Assembly (NCBI RefSeq): GCF_011046485.1
Contig: NZ_CP049256.1
Coordinates: forward strand, 1,426,001 to 1,490,000
From: Microbacterium sp. 4R-513
Lineage (GTDB): Bacteria > Actinomycetota > Actinomycetes > Actinomycetales > Microbacteriaceae
Direction of reading: 5' to 3'
Length of the DNA: 64,000 bases
This document shows positions 21,951 through 29,767 of the stretch, piece by piece (the stretch's first letter is position 1; each line of letters begins with the position of its first letter). Below the pieces are notes generated by a model. It saw nothing but the letters and a program-made list of their open reading frames with translations. It had not been told where the DNA came from and did not search any database. A program made the position numbers and the translations under genes.

Positions 21951-22781
21951 ATGGCCACCGCCACCCTCGGCGCCGCGCCGCCTCGCGCGCGGTCGCCGCG
22001 CCGCCGCCGGACGCTGCGAAAGCTCGGGCTGGGTCTCGCAGGCATCCTGGGATTCCTCGTGACCTGGCAGCTGCTGCCCACCCTCGGAGTCGTCGATCCG
22101 CGCTTCTTCCCAACGGCCACCGAGACTCTCGCCGCGCTCGGGCAGCAGATGCGCGACCTCGAGTTCTGGCGCAACGTGGGCCGCACGCTGACCGCGTGGG
22201 GCATCGGGCTCGTCATCGCGACGGTCCTCGCGACGGTGCTCGGGACGATCATCGGCCTCGTGCCGTTCCTCCGCCGGGCGACCCATACGACGGTCGAGTT
22301 CCTGCGTCCCATCCCGTCGGTCGCGCTCATCCCGCTCGCCGTGCTCATGTACGGCTATCAGCTCCAGGCGGCGCTCGTGATCATCGTCTTCGCGAGCTTC
22401 TGGCAGGTGTTCATCCAGGTGCTCTACGGAGTCGCCGATGTCGACTCCGTCGCCCGCGACACCGCCCGCAGCTTCGGGCTCTCGCGGGGTGAGCAGATCG
22501 TGCACCTCGTGTTCCCGACGGCCCTGCCGTACCTCATGACCGGGCTGCGGCTCGCGGCGGCGGTCGCCCTGATCCTGGCGATCACGGCGGAGATGTTCAT
22601 CGGCAACCCGGGCCTCGGGCGCGAGATCGTCTTCGCGCAATCGGCCGGCAACTACCCGACCGTCTACGCACTCGTCATCGTGACCGGTGTCCTCGGCCTG
22701 CTCATCAACCTCGTCTTCCGCGCGATCGAGCGGCGCTCGCTGTCGTGGCACCAGTCCATCCGAGGGGAGGAGGTCCTGTGA
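21951..22781 (+). CDS. SsuC/TauC-type ABC permease 1
   Basis: The 276-residue membrane protein has about six helices and the EAA-type loop around ARDTARSFGLSRGEQIVHLVF. The ATG at 21951 is preferred over one at 21888 because it gives the family-length N-terminus; the ribosome site of either is poor. It forms a heterodimeric channel with the second permease. The stop overlaps the GTG of the next gene (GTGA). Confidence 0.9.
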   Translation: MATATLGAAPPRARSPRRRRTLRKLGLGLAGILGFLVTWQLLPTLGVVDPRFFPTATETLAALGQQMRDLEFWRNVGRTLTAWGIGLVIATVLATVLGTIIGLVPFLRRATHTTVEFLRPIPSVALIPLAVLMYGYQLQAALVIIVFASFWQVFIQVLYGVADVDSVARDTARSFGLSRGEQIVHLVFPTALPYLMTGLRLAAAVALILAITAEMFIGNPGLGREIVFAQSAGNYPTVYALVIVTGVLGLLINLVFRAIERRSLSWHQSIRGEEVL

Positions 22782-23602
22782 CCCTCTACACGAGCACCGT
22801 CGTCACGCCGCGCCGCCCGTCGCGCGTGTGGGCGAAGATCGGCGAGAACACCGCGTACGCGCTCGGGCTGCCGCTCATCCTGGTCGTGATCTGGGGGATC
22901 TGGGCGACGCTCGCCCCCGCTCAGTTCTTCCCGTCGCCGGCCGAGCTCCTCCAGGCCTTCGTCGACACCTGGATCGGACCGGCCTTCTTCACCGACGTGC
23001 TGCCGAGCCTCGCGCGGCTGGGGATCGGCATCCTCCTCTCCATCGCGATCGGGATCGGGGCGGGCATGCTCATCGGACTGAACCGGTGGTTGCGCGAACT
23101 CCTCGAGCCCATGCTCGAGTTCTTCCGCGCCGTCCCGCCGCCGGTTCTCCTGCCGATCTTCGTCATCCTGATGGGCCCGACCGACGCCATGAAGATCGTC
23201 GTGATCGTCGTGGGATCCGTTTGGCCGATCCTGTTGAACACCATCGAGGGCGTGCGCTCGACGGATTCGGTCATGACCGAGACCGCGCGCTCCTTCGCGC
23301 TGACGGGCGGCGAGCGCCTGCGGTTCCTCGTCCTTCCCGCCGCCAGCCCGCGCATCATGGCCGGCGTCCGGCAGTCGCTGTCGATCGCCCTCATCCTGAT
23401 GGTGATCTCCGAGCTCGGCTACTCTTCGTCGGGACTCGGCTTCCAGATCGTCTACTTCCAGCGCAACTACCTCATCGCCGAGATGTGGAGCGGCATCCTG
23501 CTGCTCGGGCTCATCGGCGTGCTGCTCGCGACGATCTTCGGCTTCGTCGAGAGACGAGTCCTGCGCTGGTACCACGGAATCAAGGAGGTGGAGCGTGCCT
23601 GA
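22778..23602 (+). CDS. SsuC/TauC-type ABC permease 2
   Basis: The GTG at 22778 has GGGGAGGAGG just upstream and overlaps the previous stop. The 274-residue protein has six predicted helices and the EAA loop near TARSFALTGGERLRFLVLPA. It is clearly paralogous to permease 1 but diverged. Two non-identical permeases are less usual in the SsuABC family than a homodimer. It overlaps the ATPase gene by eight bases. Confidence 0.9.
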   Translation: MTLYTSTVVTPRRPSRVWAKIGENTAYALGLPLILVVIWGIWATLAPAQFFPSPAELLQAFVDTWIGPAFFTDVLPSLARLGIGILLSIAIGIGAGMLIGLNRWLRELLEPMLEFFRAVPPPVLLPIFVILMGPTDAMKIVVIVVGSVWPILLNTIEGVRSTDSVMTETARSFALTGGERLRFLVLPAASPRIMAGVRQSLSIALILMVISELGYSSSGLGFQIVYFQRNYLIAEMWSGILLLGLIGVLLATIFGFVERRVLRWYHGIKEVERA

Positions 23603-24401
23603 GATGCTCCTCGAGGTCGAGCACCTCAAGAAGGTCTACGAGTCGAGCACAGGCTCGGTCGAGGCGATCGGCGACATCAGCTTCTCGATGGGCGCCGGGG
23701 AGCTCGTGTGCATCGTCGGCCCCTCGGGCTGCGGCAAGACGACGCTCCTCAAGTGCATCGCGGGCCTGCTGCGGCCGACCGCCGGGGTCGTCGAGCTGCA
23801 CGGGCGCTCCGTCACGGCGCCGCCGCCGAACATGGCCCTCGTGTTCCAGGAGTACGGCCGCAGCCTCTACCCGTGGCTCACCGTGCGCGGCAACGTGGAG
23901 CTCCCGCTCAAGCACAAGAAGCTCTCGCGAGCCGACCGCGATCGGCTCATCGACGATGCGCTCGTCGCCGTCGGACTCGAGCACGCGTCGCGGAGCTACC
24001 CCTGGCAGCTGTCCGGCGGCATGCAGCAGCGCGTGGCCATCGCCCGCGCCGTCGCCTATCAGCCCGAAGTGCTCATCATGGACGAGCCCTTCGCCGCGGT
24101 AGATGCGCAGACCCGAGCCGATCTGGAGGACCTCGTGCGCGCGCTCCACCGCGATCGCGGGATGTCGATCCTCTTCGTGACGCACGACATCGACGAATCG
24201 GTCTACCTCGGCGAGCGGGTGGTCGTGCTGTCCAAGTCGCCGACGTGGGTGCAGGAGGACCTGGCGATCGATCTGGCGGCCGAGCGAGACCAGATCACGA
24301 CGCGTGCGCTTCCGCGGTTCACCGAGCTGCGGACGCACGTCTACGAGCAGATCCAGCGGGCCAAGCGCGGCGAGGCCGTCCGCCCGGGCACGCCGGCCTG
24401 A
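23595..24401 (+). CDS. SsuB/TauB-type ABC ATPase
   Basis: The 268-residue ATPase has Walker A GPSGCGKT (42-49), Q-loop VFQEYGRSLYPWLT, signature LSGGMQQRVAIARA and Walker B VLIMDEPFAAVD, followed by the switch His in FVTHDIDES. The GTG at 23595 is preceded by AAGGAGGTGGAG. It energises the two-permease importer. Its stop overlaps the ATG of the PaaX-family gene by one base (TGATG), so the regulator is cotranscribed. Confidence 0.94.
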   Translation: MPEMLLEVEHLKKVYESSTGSVEAIGDISFSMGAGELVCIVGPSGCGKTTLLKCIAGLLRPTAGVVELHGRSVTAPPPNMALVFQEYGRSLYPWLTVRGNVELPLKHKKLSRADRDRLIDDALVAVGLEHASRSYPWQLSGGMQQRVAIARAVAYQPEVLIMDEPFAAVDAQTRADLEDLVRALHRDRGMSILFVTHDIDESVYLGERVVVLSKSPTWVQEDLAIDLAAERDQITTRALPRFTELRTHVYEQIQRAKRGEAVRPGTPA

Positions 24402-25243
24402 TGACTGCCGGTCCGGCGACGGCGCGCGCCGTCGCAGACACGTCGGTGCTCACGCGCAAGCCCCGGCAGCTGCTACTGGCGTTCTTCGGTGAGTTCGTCT
24501 GCGACCGCTACTTCGAGCCGCTCCGCACCAGCGTGCTGCTCTCCGTGCTGGAGGGTGCCGGGGTCGCGGCCCCGGCGGTGCGGACGAACCTCGACCGCAT
24601 GGTGGCGAGCGGGATGCTCGTGCGTCGCCGGCTCGGCCGCGAGATCGGCTTCGAGCTCACCCCGCACGGCAGCGAGGTGCTGCGCGAGGCATCCGGTCGT
24701 GTGAACGGTCCGGCGCCCTTCGAACCGCAGGGGGAGGGGTGGACCCTCGTGACCTTCAGCCTTCCCGAGAACCTCCGGGATCTGCGGCACCGGCTGCGGG
24801 CGGCCCTGACCTGGTCGGGCTTCGCGGTGCTGCGCGACGGCCTGTGGATCGCGCCGGGCCGCGTCGACCTGGCGGCCGCACTCGGCGCGATCATCCCGGA
24901 CCTGCCCCCGGCATCCGTCATCGCCTTCTCGGCCAACGAACTCGATGGGTTCCCGATGGCCGACGCCGTCCGGATGGCGTGGGACGTCGAGACGATCCGC
25001 GAGGCGCACCACGAGTTCATCGCCCACTGGGAGGGGGAGGATGCCGCGTCCGGCCTGTCTCCGGTCACGGCGCGGACGCTGCTGGTGGCGGACTGGCTGG
25101 CGCTGCTGCGCGCCGACCCCCGTCTTCCTCGGCAGTACATGGGGGACGACTGGCCCGCCGACCGTTCGTTCGAGCTCTTCACCCGCCGGCATCGCGAGTT
25201 CGCCTTCCCCGCTGTGCGGGACTTCGCGGGCCTCGTCGCCTGA
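24401..25243 (+). CDS. PaaX family transcriptional regulator
   Basis: The 280-residue protein matches PaaX. It has an N-terminal winged helix (about 18-85: RQLLLAFFGEFV, then VRTNLDRMVASGMLVRRRLG), a central Cas2-like domain and the C-terminal PaaX_C region ending in RRHREFAFPAVRDFAG. PaaX proteins repress aromatic catabolic operons and are released by an aryl-CoA thioester such as phenylacetyl-CoA. Here the gene is the last of the importer operon and convergent, nine bases away, with a CoA-ligase gene. An aryl-CoA made by that ligase would be a natural inducer, but this is inference. Confidence 0.92.
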   Translation: MTAGPATARAVADTSVLTRKPRQLLLAFFGEFVCDRYFEPLRTSVLLSVLEGAGVAAPAVRTNLDRMVASGMLVRRRLGREIGFELTPHGSEVLREASGRVNGPAPFEPQGEGWTLVTFSLPENLRDLRHRLRAALTWSGFAVLRDGLWIAPGRVDLAAALGAIIPDLPPASVIAFSANELDGFPMADAVRMAWDVETIREAHHEFIAHWEGEDAASGLSPVTARTLLVADWLALLRADPRLPRQYMGDDWPADRSFELFTRRHREFAFPAVRDFAGLVA

Positions 25244-25252
25244 GACTCTTCC

Positions 25253-26776
25253 TCAGTCGCGCCGGAAGCGCTCACGGAGGTCGGCCTTGCGGATCTTGCC
25301 CGAGGCGGTGCGAGGAAGATCCTCGACGACGACGACGTTCTTCGGCAGCTTGTAGCGGGCCACGAGCCCGTCGAGGTGCCGTCGCACCGCCTCGGTGTCG
25401 ACGTCCGCGCCCTCGCGGAGCGTCACGACCGCCCACGGCACCTCGCCCCAGCGCTCGTCGGGAACGCCGACGACGGCGACCCCCGAGATGCCCTCGATGT
25501 CGGAGATGAGGTTCTCGACCTCGGCGGGGTAGATGTTCTCGCCGCCCGAGATGATCATGTCCTTCAGCCGGTCGGCGATGAAGAGGTAGCCGTCGCGGTC
25601 GAGATAGCCGAGATCGCCGGAGCGGTACCAGCCGTCGTCGGTGAACGCCTCGGCCGTGGCCTCGGGCATGCCGTGATAGCCGAGGAAGACGTTGGGACCG
25701 GCGACCTCGATCTCGCCGACCGTCCCGCGGGGCACGACGTCGCCCGCTTCGTCGGTGATGCGCACCTCGGTGAAGAAGTGCGGGAGGCCTACGCTGCCCT
25801 GCTTGGCGCGGGTCATCTCGGGCGACAGCGACGTCGCTCCCGGCGAGGTCTCGGTCATGCCGTAGCCCTGCGAGAACGAGAGGCCGCGATCCTCGTACGC
25901 GTTGAGGATGCGCGTCGGCACCGCCGACCCTCCGCACGTGAGCTTCTGCAGCGAGGAGAGGTCGGTCGTCGCCCACGCCGGGTGGTCCGCCATCATCTGA
26001 TAGGTCGTGGGGACGCCGCTGAGCATCGTCACGCCGTGCCGCTCGATGAGCGACAGCGCGCGCCCGGGCTCGAAGCCCTTCTCCAGCACGAGCGTCGCCC
26101 CTTTGAGGATGACGGGCAGCGCGCCCATGCCGAGGGAGGCGACGTGGAACAGCGGCGAGATCATGAGCGAGACGTCGGTGGACGCGATGTCGTAGTCGAC
26201 GATGCAGTTGAGGGCCACCCACGTGAGGTTGCCGTTGCTGAGGACGGCGCCCTTCGGGCGGCCCGTCGTGCCCGACGTGTAGATGATGGCCGCGGGGTCG
26301 TCGAGCTCGACGTCGGCGGCGGTGTGGCCGCCCGGCGCCTCGGCGACGAGGCGTGCGAGGCCGGGGTGCTCTGGCACCCCGTCTCCGGTGACGATGACAT
26401 GGGCGATCCGCGCCGCCTCGACGCCCGGCATCGCCCGCTCGAGGAACTCGGGATCGAGCACGACGGCGCGGGCCCCCGAGTCGACCAGCACGTGCGTGAC
26501 CTCGGGAGCGGCCAGCCGGGTGTTCACCGGCACGAAGACGGCTCCCAGCTGAGCGGCTCCGAACATCATCTGCAGGAACTGGGGGCTGTTCTCGCCGATG
26601 TACGCGACGGCGTCTCCCTTGCGGATGCCCCGATGCCACAGCACAGCGGCGACGTGATCGGCGGCATCCGCCAGCTCCCGATAGGACAGCACGTCGTCGC
26701 CGAAGACGATGGCCGGCTTGTCCGGGTTCCTCAGCCGCCGCTTGGCGAGCCAGAACCCGATACCGCGATTGCGCAT
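25253..26776 (-). CDS. Acyl-CoA synthetase, hydroxycinnamate-CoA ligase-like (CouL/PhdA type)
   Basis: The 507-residue ANL-superfamily ligase has the AMP-binding P-loop YTSGTTGRPKGAV, the A5 motif QGYGMTETSPG, the A7 hinge YRSGDLGYLDRDGYL and the A10 lysine in PRTASGKIRKADL. It activates a carboxylate through an acyl-adenylate to its CoA thioester in the cytoplasm. The substrate is inferred from context: it is last in a minus-strand run SDR, amidohydrolase, MaoC hydratase, ligase under a divergent MarR gene. That gene set matches the p-hydroxycinnamate clusters of Rhodococcus (cou) and Corynebacterium (phd), so p-coumarate, ferulate or caffeate is likely. Confidence 0.88.
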   Translation of the reverse strand: MRNRGIGFWLAKRRLRNPDKPAIVFGDDVLSYRELADAADHVAAVLWHRGIRKGDAVAYIGENSPQFLQMMFGAAQLGAVFVPVNTRLAAPEVTHVLVDSGARAVVLDPEFLERAMPGVEAARIAHVIVTGDGVPEHPGLARLVAEAPGGHTAADVELDDPAAIIYTSGTTGRPKGAVLSNGNLTWVALNCIVDYDIASTDVSLMISPLFHVASLGMGALPVILKGATLVLEKGFEPGRALSLIERHGVTMLSGVPTTYQMMADHPAWATTDLSSLQKLTCGGSAVPTRILNAYEDRGLSFSQGYGMTETSPGATSLSPEMTRAKQGSVGLPHFFTEVRITDEAGDVVPRGTVGEIEVAGPNVFLGYHGMPEATAEAFTDDGWYRSGDLGYLDRDGYLFIADRLKDMIISGGENIYPAEVENLISDIEGISGVAVVGVPDERWGEVPWAVVTLREGADVDTEAVRRHLDGLVARYKLPKNVVVVEDLPRTASGKIRKADLRERFRRD

Positions 26777-26825
26777 GACTCTCCTTCGAGCGTGCAGCGC
26801 GAGCCCGGTGCGTCGAACGCCCGGG

Positions 26826-27278
26826 TCACGCGTAGAAGCGATAGAGCCCCCGGGCGACGACGGCGGGCTTCTCGGCGCCCTCGATCTCGATGGTCTGATC
26901 GACGGCGAACTGGTATCCGCCGCGCACCTCCGTCACCTCGGCGATGACGGCGTTCATGCGCACCCGCGCGCCGACCTTGACCGGTGAGACGAATCGAACC
27001 TTGTCGAGCCCGTAGTTGACGCGCGTCGTGACGCCGGTCACGTCGAAGAGCTCCGACCAGAACTTCACGGTGAGCGACAGCGAGAGGAAGCCGTGCGCGA
27101 TCGGTCCGCCGAACGGCCCGTCGACCGCGCGGGCAGGATCGACGTGGATCCACTGGTGGTCGTCGGTGGCATCGGCGAAGAGGTTGACGCGGTCCTGCGT
27201 GACCTCGAGCCACTCGGTCCAGCCGAGGTCGGTGCCGGTGAGCCCGGCCACGTCGGCGTAGTCGACGGTGGTGGTCAT
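26826..27278 (-). CDS. MaoC-like enoyl-CoA hydratase (CouM/PhdE type)
   Basis: The ATG at 27278 has AAGGAGAA upstream. The 150-residue single hotdog domain contains the R-hydratase catalytic pair in DATDDHQWIHVDPARA and the substrate-loop sequence GGPIAHGFLSLSL, both hallmarks of MaoC hydratases. It would add water to the cinnamoyl-CoA double bond, giving 3-hydroxy-3-arylpropanoyl-CoA for the SDR. It lies 49 bases upstream of the ligase gene and 41 bases after the amidohydrolase gene. Confidence 0.9.
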   Translation of the reverse strand: MTTTVDYADVAGLTGTDLGWTEWLEVTQDRVNLFADATDDHQWIHVDPARAVDGPFGGPIAHGFLSLSLTVKFWSELFDVTGVTTRVNYGLDKVRFVSPVKVGARVRMNAVIAEVTEVRGGYQFAVDQTIEIEGAEKPAVVARGLYRFYA

Positions 27279-27319
27279 GGTGATTCTCCTTCGTGGATCG
27301 ACGGCGCGCGGGCGCCGGC

Positions 27320-28207
27320 TCAGGCCGCGAGTCCCAGAAGACGGACGGCGTTGTCTTTGAGGATCCCCGGCATCACGTCGGGCTTGAGCGCCGTCGCGGC
27401 GACGTCGCGCTGCCAGCGGTCGGGGGTCAGCAGCGGGAAGTCCGAGCCGAAGAGCACGCGGCTCTTGAGATACGAGTTCGCCGCGCGGACGAGCTGCTCC
27501 GGGAAGTACTTCGGGCTCCATCCGGAGAGGTCGATCCACGTGTTGTGCTTGTGCGTCGCGACCGACAGCGCCTCGTCCTGCCAGGGGACCGACGGGTGCG
27601 CCATGATGATCTGCAGGTCGGGGAAGTCCGCCGCGATCGGGTCGAGCAGGATGGGGTTGGAGAGCCCCAGCCGCAGTCCGCGACCGCCGGGGAGCCCGGC
27701 GCCGATCCCCGTCTGGCCGGTGTGGAACAGGGCCGGGATCGCGGCATCCTGGATCGCGGCGTAGAGCGGATGGAACCGAACGTCGCTCGGGTCGAACCCC
27801 TGGACCGTCGGGTGGAACTTGAAGCCGCGCACGCCGTGGTCGTCGATGAGCCGGCGGATGCGGTCGAGGGCGTCCGGGCGGCGCGGGTCGACGGATCCGA
27901 AAGGGATGAGCACGTCGTTGTTATGCGCCGCGCCCTCGGCGATGTCAGCGCTCGAGACGGGCGCGTGGCCCAGCTGCGTCTCGGCGTCGACGGTGAAGAC
28001 GACCGCGGCCATCGACCGTTCGCGGTAGTAGGCGGCCACCGAGTCGAGGTCGGGCCGGGGCCCCTCGGCGGAGAAGTAGCGCGACGCCGCGGCGACCAGG
28101 TCGTCGGGGAGCGAGTGGTGCCCGTCGCCGTCGACCTCGATGTGCACGTGGACGTCGATCGCCGTCAATGTGTCGACGTCGATCGCGGGTTCGTAGCGGG
28201 TGGTCAT
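27320..28207 (-). CDS. Amidohydrolase superfamily beta-ketoacyl-CoA hydrolase (CouO/PhdC type)
   Basis: The start at 28207 gives 295 residues; the open frame further upstream is the reverse of the SDR gene. The protein has the amidohydrolase-2 TIM-barrel pattern: AIDVHVHIE (HxH metal site), GFKFHPTVQGF, PALFHTGQTG, IIMAHPSVPW and VLFGSDFPLL (catalytic Asp). In the cou/phd systems this family member cleaves the 3-ketoacyl-CoA by hydrolysis to release the aromatic acid and acetyl-CoA, replacing thiolase. The same position here, between hydratase and dehydrogenase genes, supports that role. A decarboxylase function, found in other amidohydrolase-2 proteins, is the main alternative. Confidence 0.85.
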   Translation of the reverse strand: MTTRYEPAIDVDTLTAIDVHVHIEVDGDGHHSLPDDLVAAASRYFSAEGPRPDLDSVAAYYRERSMAAVVFTVDAETQLGHAPVSSADIAEGAAHNNDVLIPFGSVDPRRPDALDRIRRLIDDHGVRGFKFHPTVQGFDPSDVRFHPLYAAIQDAAIPALFHTGQTGIGAGLPGGRGLRLGLSNPILLDPIAADFPDLQIIMAHPSVPWQDEALSVATHKHNTWIDLSGWSPKYFPEQLVRAANSYLKSRVLFGSDFPLLTPDRWQRDVAATALKPDVMPGILKDNAVRLLGLAA

Positions 28208-28232
28208 CGGCTTCCGATCGTCGGGATCGCCC

Positions 28233-29150
28233 TCACCGCTGAAGGTCGTCGGGCAGCGGCGGGAACTTCTCGCCCACAGACTGCTCGTGACCCTCGATGA
28301 AGGCGGGGAACTCCTCTGTGAGCGCCTCGAACGACCATCCCCCGTCGTGGTAGGCCGTGAGGACGGGCTCGGGATGCGACCAGAGCTGCACCCGGTCGCC
28401 CCCGACGCCGATCGCCTGACCGGAGACGCCGGCCGCGGCATCCGTCGCCAGATAGGCGATGAGACCGGCGACGTCGTCGGACGTCCCGAAGCCGAGATCG
28501 TGCCGGAAGAAGGCGGGCATGGGCTCGCCCTTCGCGTCGGCCTCGACGGCGGCGGCGAAGTAGGGGACGGTGGCCGTCATGGCGGTCGCCGCGACCGGGA
28601 TCACCGCGTTGACCGTGATGTTCGCGCGCTTCAGCTCGAGTGCCCACGTGCGCACCATGCCGACGATCCCGGCCTTGGCAGCGGCGTAGTTGGTCTGCCC
28701 GAAGTTGCCGCGCTGGCCCGTGGGCGAGCCGATGCAGATGATGCGTCCGGCGACCTCGTGCTCGCGCATCCACGTCGCCGCCTCGCGCACGCACGTGAAG
28801 GTGCCGCGGAGGTGGATGCCGATCACGGTGTCGAAGTCGTCGTCGCTCATCTTCCAGAGCACGGTGTCGCGGAGGACGCCCGCGTTGGTGACCAGGATGT
28901 CGAGGCCGCCGTAGGTGTCGACGGCGGCCTGCACGAGGCTCCGAGCGGTCTCGGTCGGGCCCACGGGAGCCACGACGGCGACCGCGCGGCCGCCTTCGCG
29001 CTCGATCGAGGCGACCGCCTCGGCGGCTGCCTCGGCGTCGACGTCGTTGACGACGACGGCGGCCCCGCGGCGGGCGAGCTCCTGCGCGTAGGCGAGGCCG
29101 AGGCCTCGGCCCGATCCTGTGACGACGGCGACCTTGCCCTCGAGTTCCAT
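28233..29150 (-). CDS. SDR 3-hydroxyacyl-CoA dehydrogenase (CouN/PhdB type)
   Basis: The ATG at 29150 follows AAGGAGATTCG. The 305-residue SDR has TGSGRGLG (11-18), NAGVL and a catalytic YAAAK in QTNYAAAKAGIVGMVRTWA. The extension of about 45 residues after the core resembles SDRs fused or linked to MaoC steps in aryl-CoA and peroxisomal-type beta-oxidation. It would oxidise 3-hydroxy-3-arylpropanoyl-CoA to the 3-keto form. It is the first gene of the minus-strand cluster and faces the MarR gene across a 115-base regulatory gap. Confidence 0.9.
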   Translation of the reverse strand: MELEGKVAVVTGSGRGLGLAYAQELARRGAAVVVNDVDAEAAAEAVASIEREGGRAVAVVAPVGPTETARSLVQAAVDTYGGLDILVTNAGVLRDTVLWKMSDDDFDTVIGIHLRGTFTCVREAATWMREHEVAGRIICIGSPTGQRGNFGQTNYAAAKAGIVGMVRTWALELKRANITVNAVIPVAATAMTATVPYFAAAVEADAKGEPMPAFFRHDLGFGTSDDVAGLIAYLATDAAAGVSGQAIGVGGDRVQLWSHPEPVLTAYHDGGWSFEALTEEFPAFIEGHEQSVGEKFPPLPDDLQR

Positions 29151-29216
29151 CGAATCTCCTTCGCGACACGCAGGCGAACGGGCGAGGAACGCCCGCGATC
29201 ATGACACCACGGTTTG

Positions 29217-29231
29217 ATTGAGAATGTCAAT
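29217..29231. promoter_or_regulatory. Candidate MarR operator ATTGA-N5-TCAAT in the cou/phd-like divergent gap
   Basis: A perfect 5-base inverted repeat around GAATG lies in an AT-rich stretch between the SDR and MarR starts. TTTGAT also occurs as a direct repeat at 29213 and 29249. Placement between divergent starts fits a repressor that controls both directions. Confidence 0.55.
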
Positions 29232-29265
29232 GGTTGTCGATCTCATCCTTTGATACAGTGACGCC

Positions 29266-29745
29266 ATGCCGAGGATGCCGTCAGAGACCGCGCGGAGCGC
29301 GTCCGACCGCCTCCGCGAGAGCGGACTCGGGACCGACCTCAGCTTCCTCCTCGCACGCGCCAACGCTCTCTCGGTGGCGGCGGGCAACGCGGCGCTCGCC
29401 CCGTTCGGGCTCAAGGTGCGGTCGTTCTCGGTGCTGGCCCTCTCGGTCGGCGAGGTGCGGCCGACGCAGCGCGATCTCTCGGAGTTCCTCCGCCTCGACC
29501 CGAGCCAGGTCGTGGCGCTCGTCGACGAGCTCGAGAAGCGCAAGCTCGTCGAGCGCCGGCCAGACCCCGCCGACCGCCGGGCGAACGTCGTGGTCGCCAC
29601 CGCCGAGGGACGCGCGCTCCACGACCGGGCAGCGTCGGCGACCAAGGCGGCCGAGCGCTCGCTGCACGGCGAGCTCGGAGAGGACGATCGGCGCCTGCTC
29701 GCCGGCCTGCTCGCCCGCGTCGCCTACCCCGGCGAGTCCCGGTAG
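29266..29745 (+). CDS. MarR family regulator of the hydroxycinnamate cluster (CouR/PhdR type)
   Basis: The 159-residue protein has the MarR winged helix (about 40-130) with LRLDPSQVVALVDELEKRKLV as helix-turn-helix and PDPADRRANVVVATAEGRAL as wing. It is divergent from the SDR-amidohydrolase-MaoC-ligase operon. In Rhodococcus and Corynebacterium the homologous repressor is released by the hydroxycinnamoyl-CoA thioester. The ATG at 29266 is close to a candidate -10 (GATACA at about 29251). It converges on the MFS gene with 22 bases between stops. Confidence 0.88.
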   Translation: MPRMPSETARSASDRLRESGLGTDLSFLLARANALSVAAGNAALAPFGLKVRSFSVLALSVGEVRPTQRDLSEFLRLDPSQVVALVDELEKRKLVERRPDPADRRANVVVATAEGRALHDRAASATKAAERSLHGELGEDDRRLLAGLLARVAYPGESR

Positions 29746-29767
29746 ACCCGGCGCGCCACCGTAGCGC

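Noticed and set aside
27320..28441. An amidohydrolase frame extended into the SDR gene
   Set aside because: The first 78 codons are an off-frame shadow of the SDR end and have no amidohydrolase similarity.
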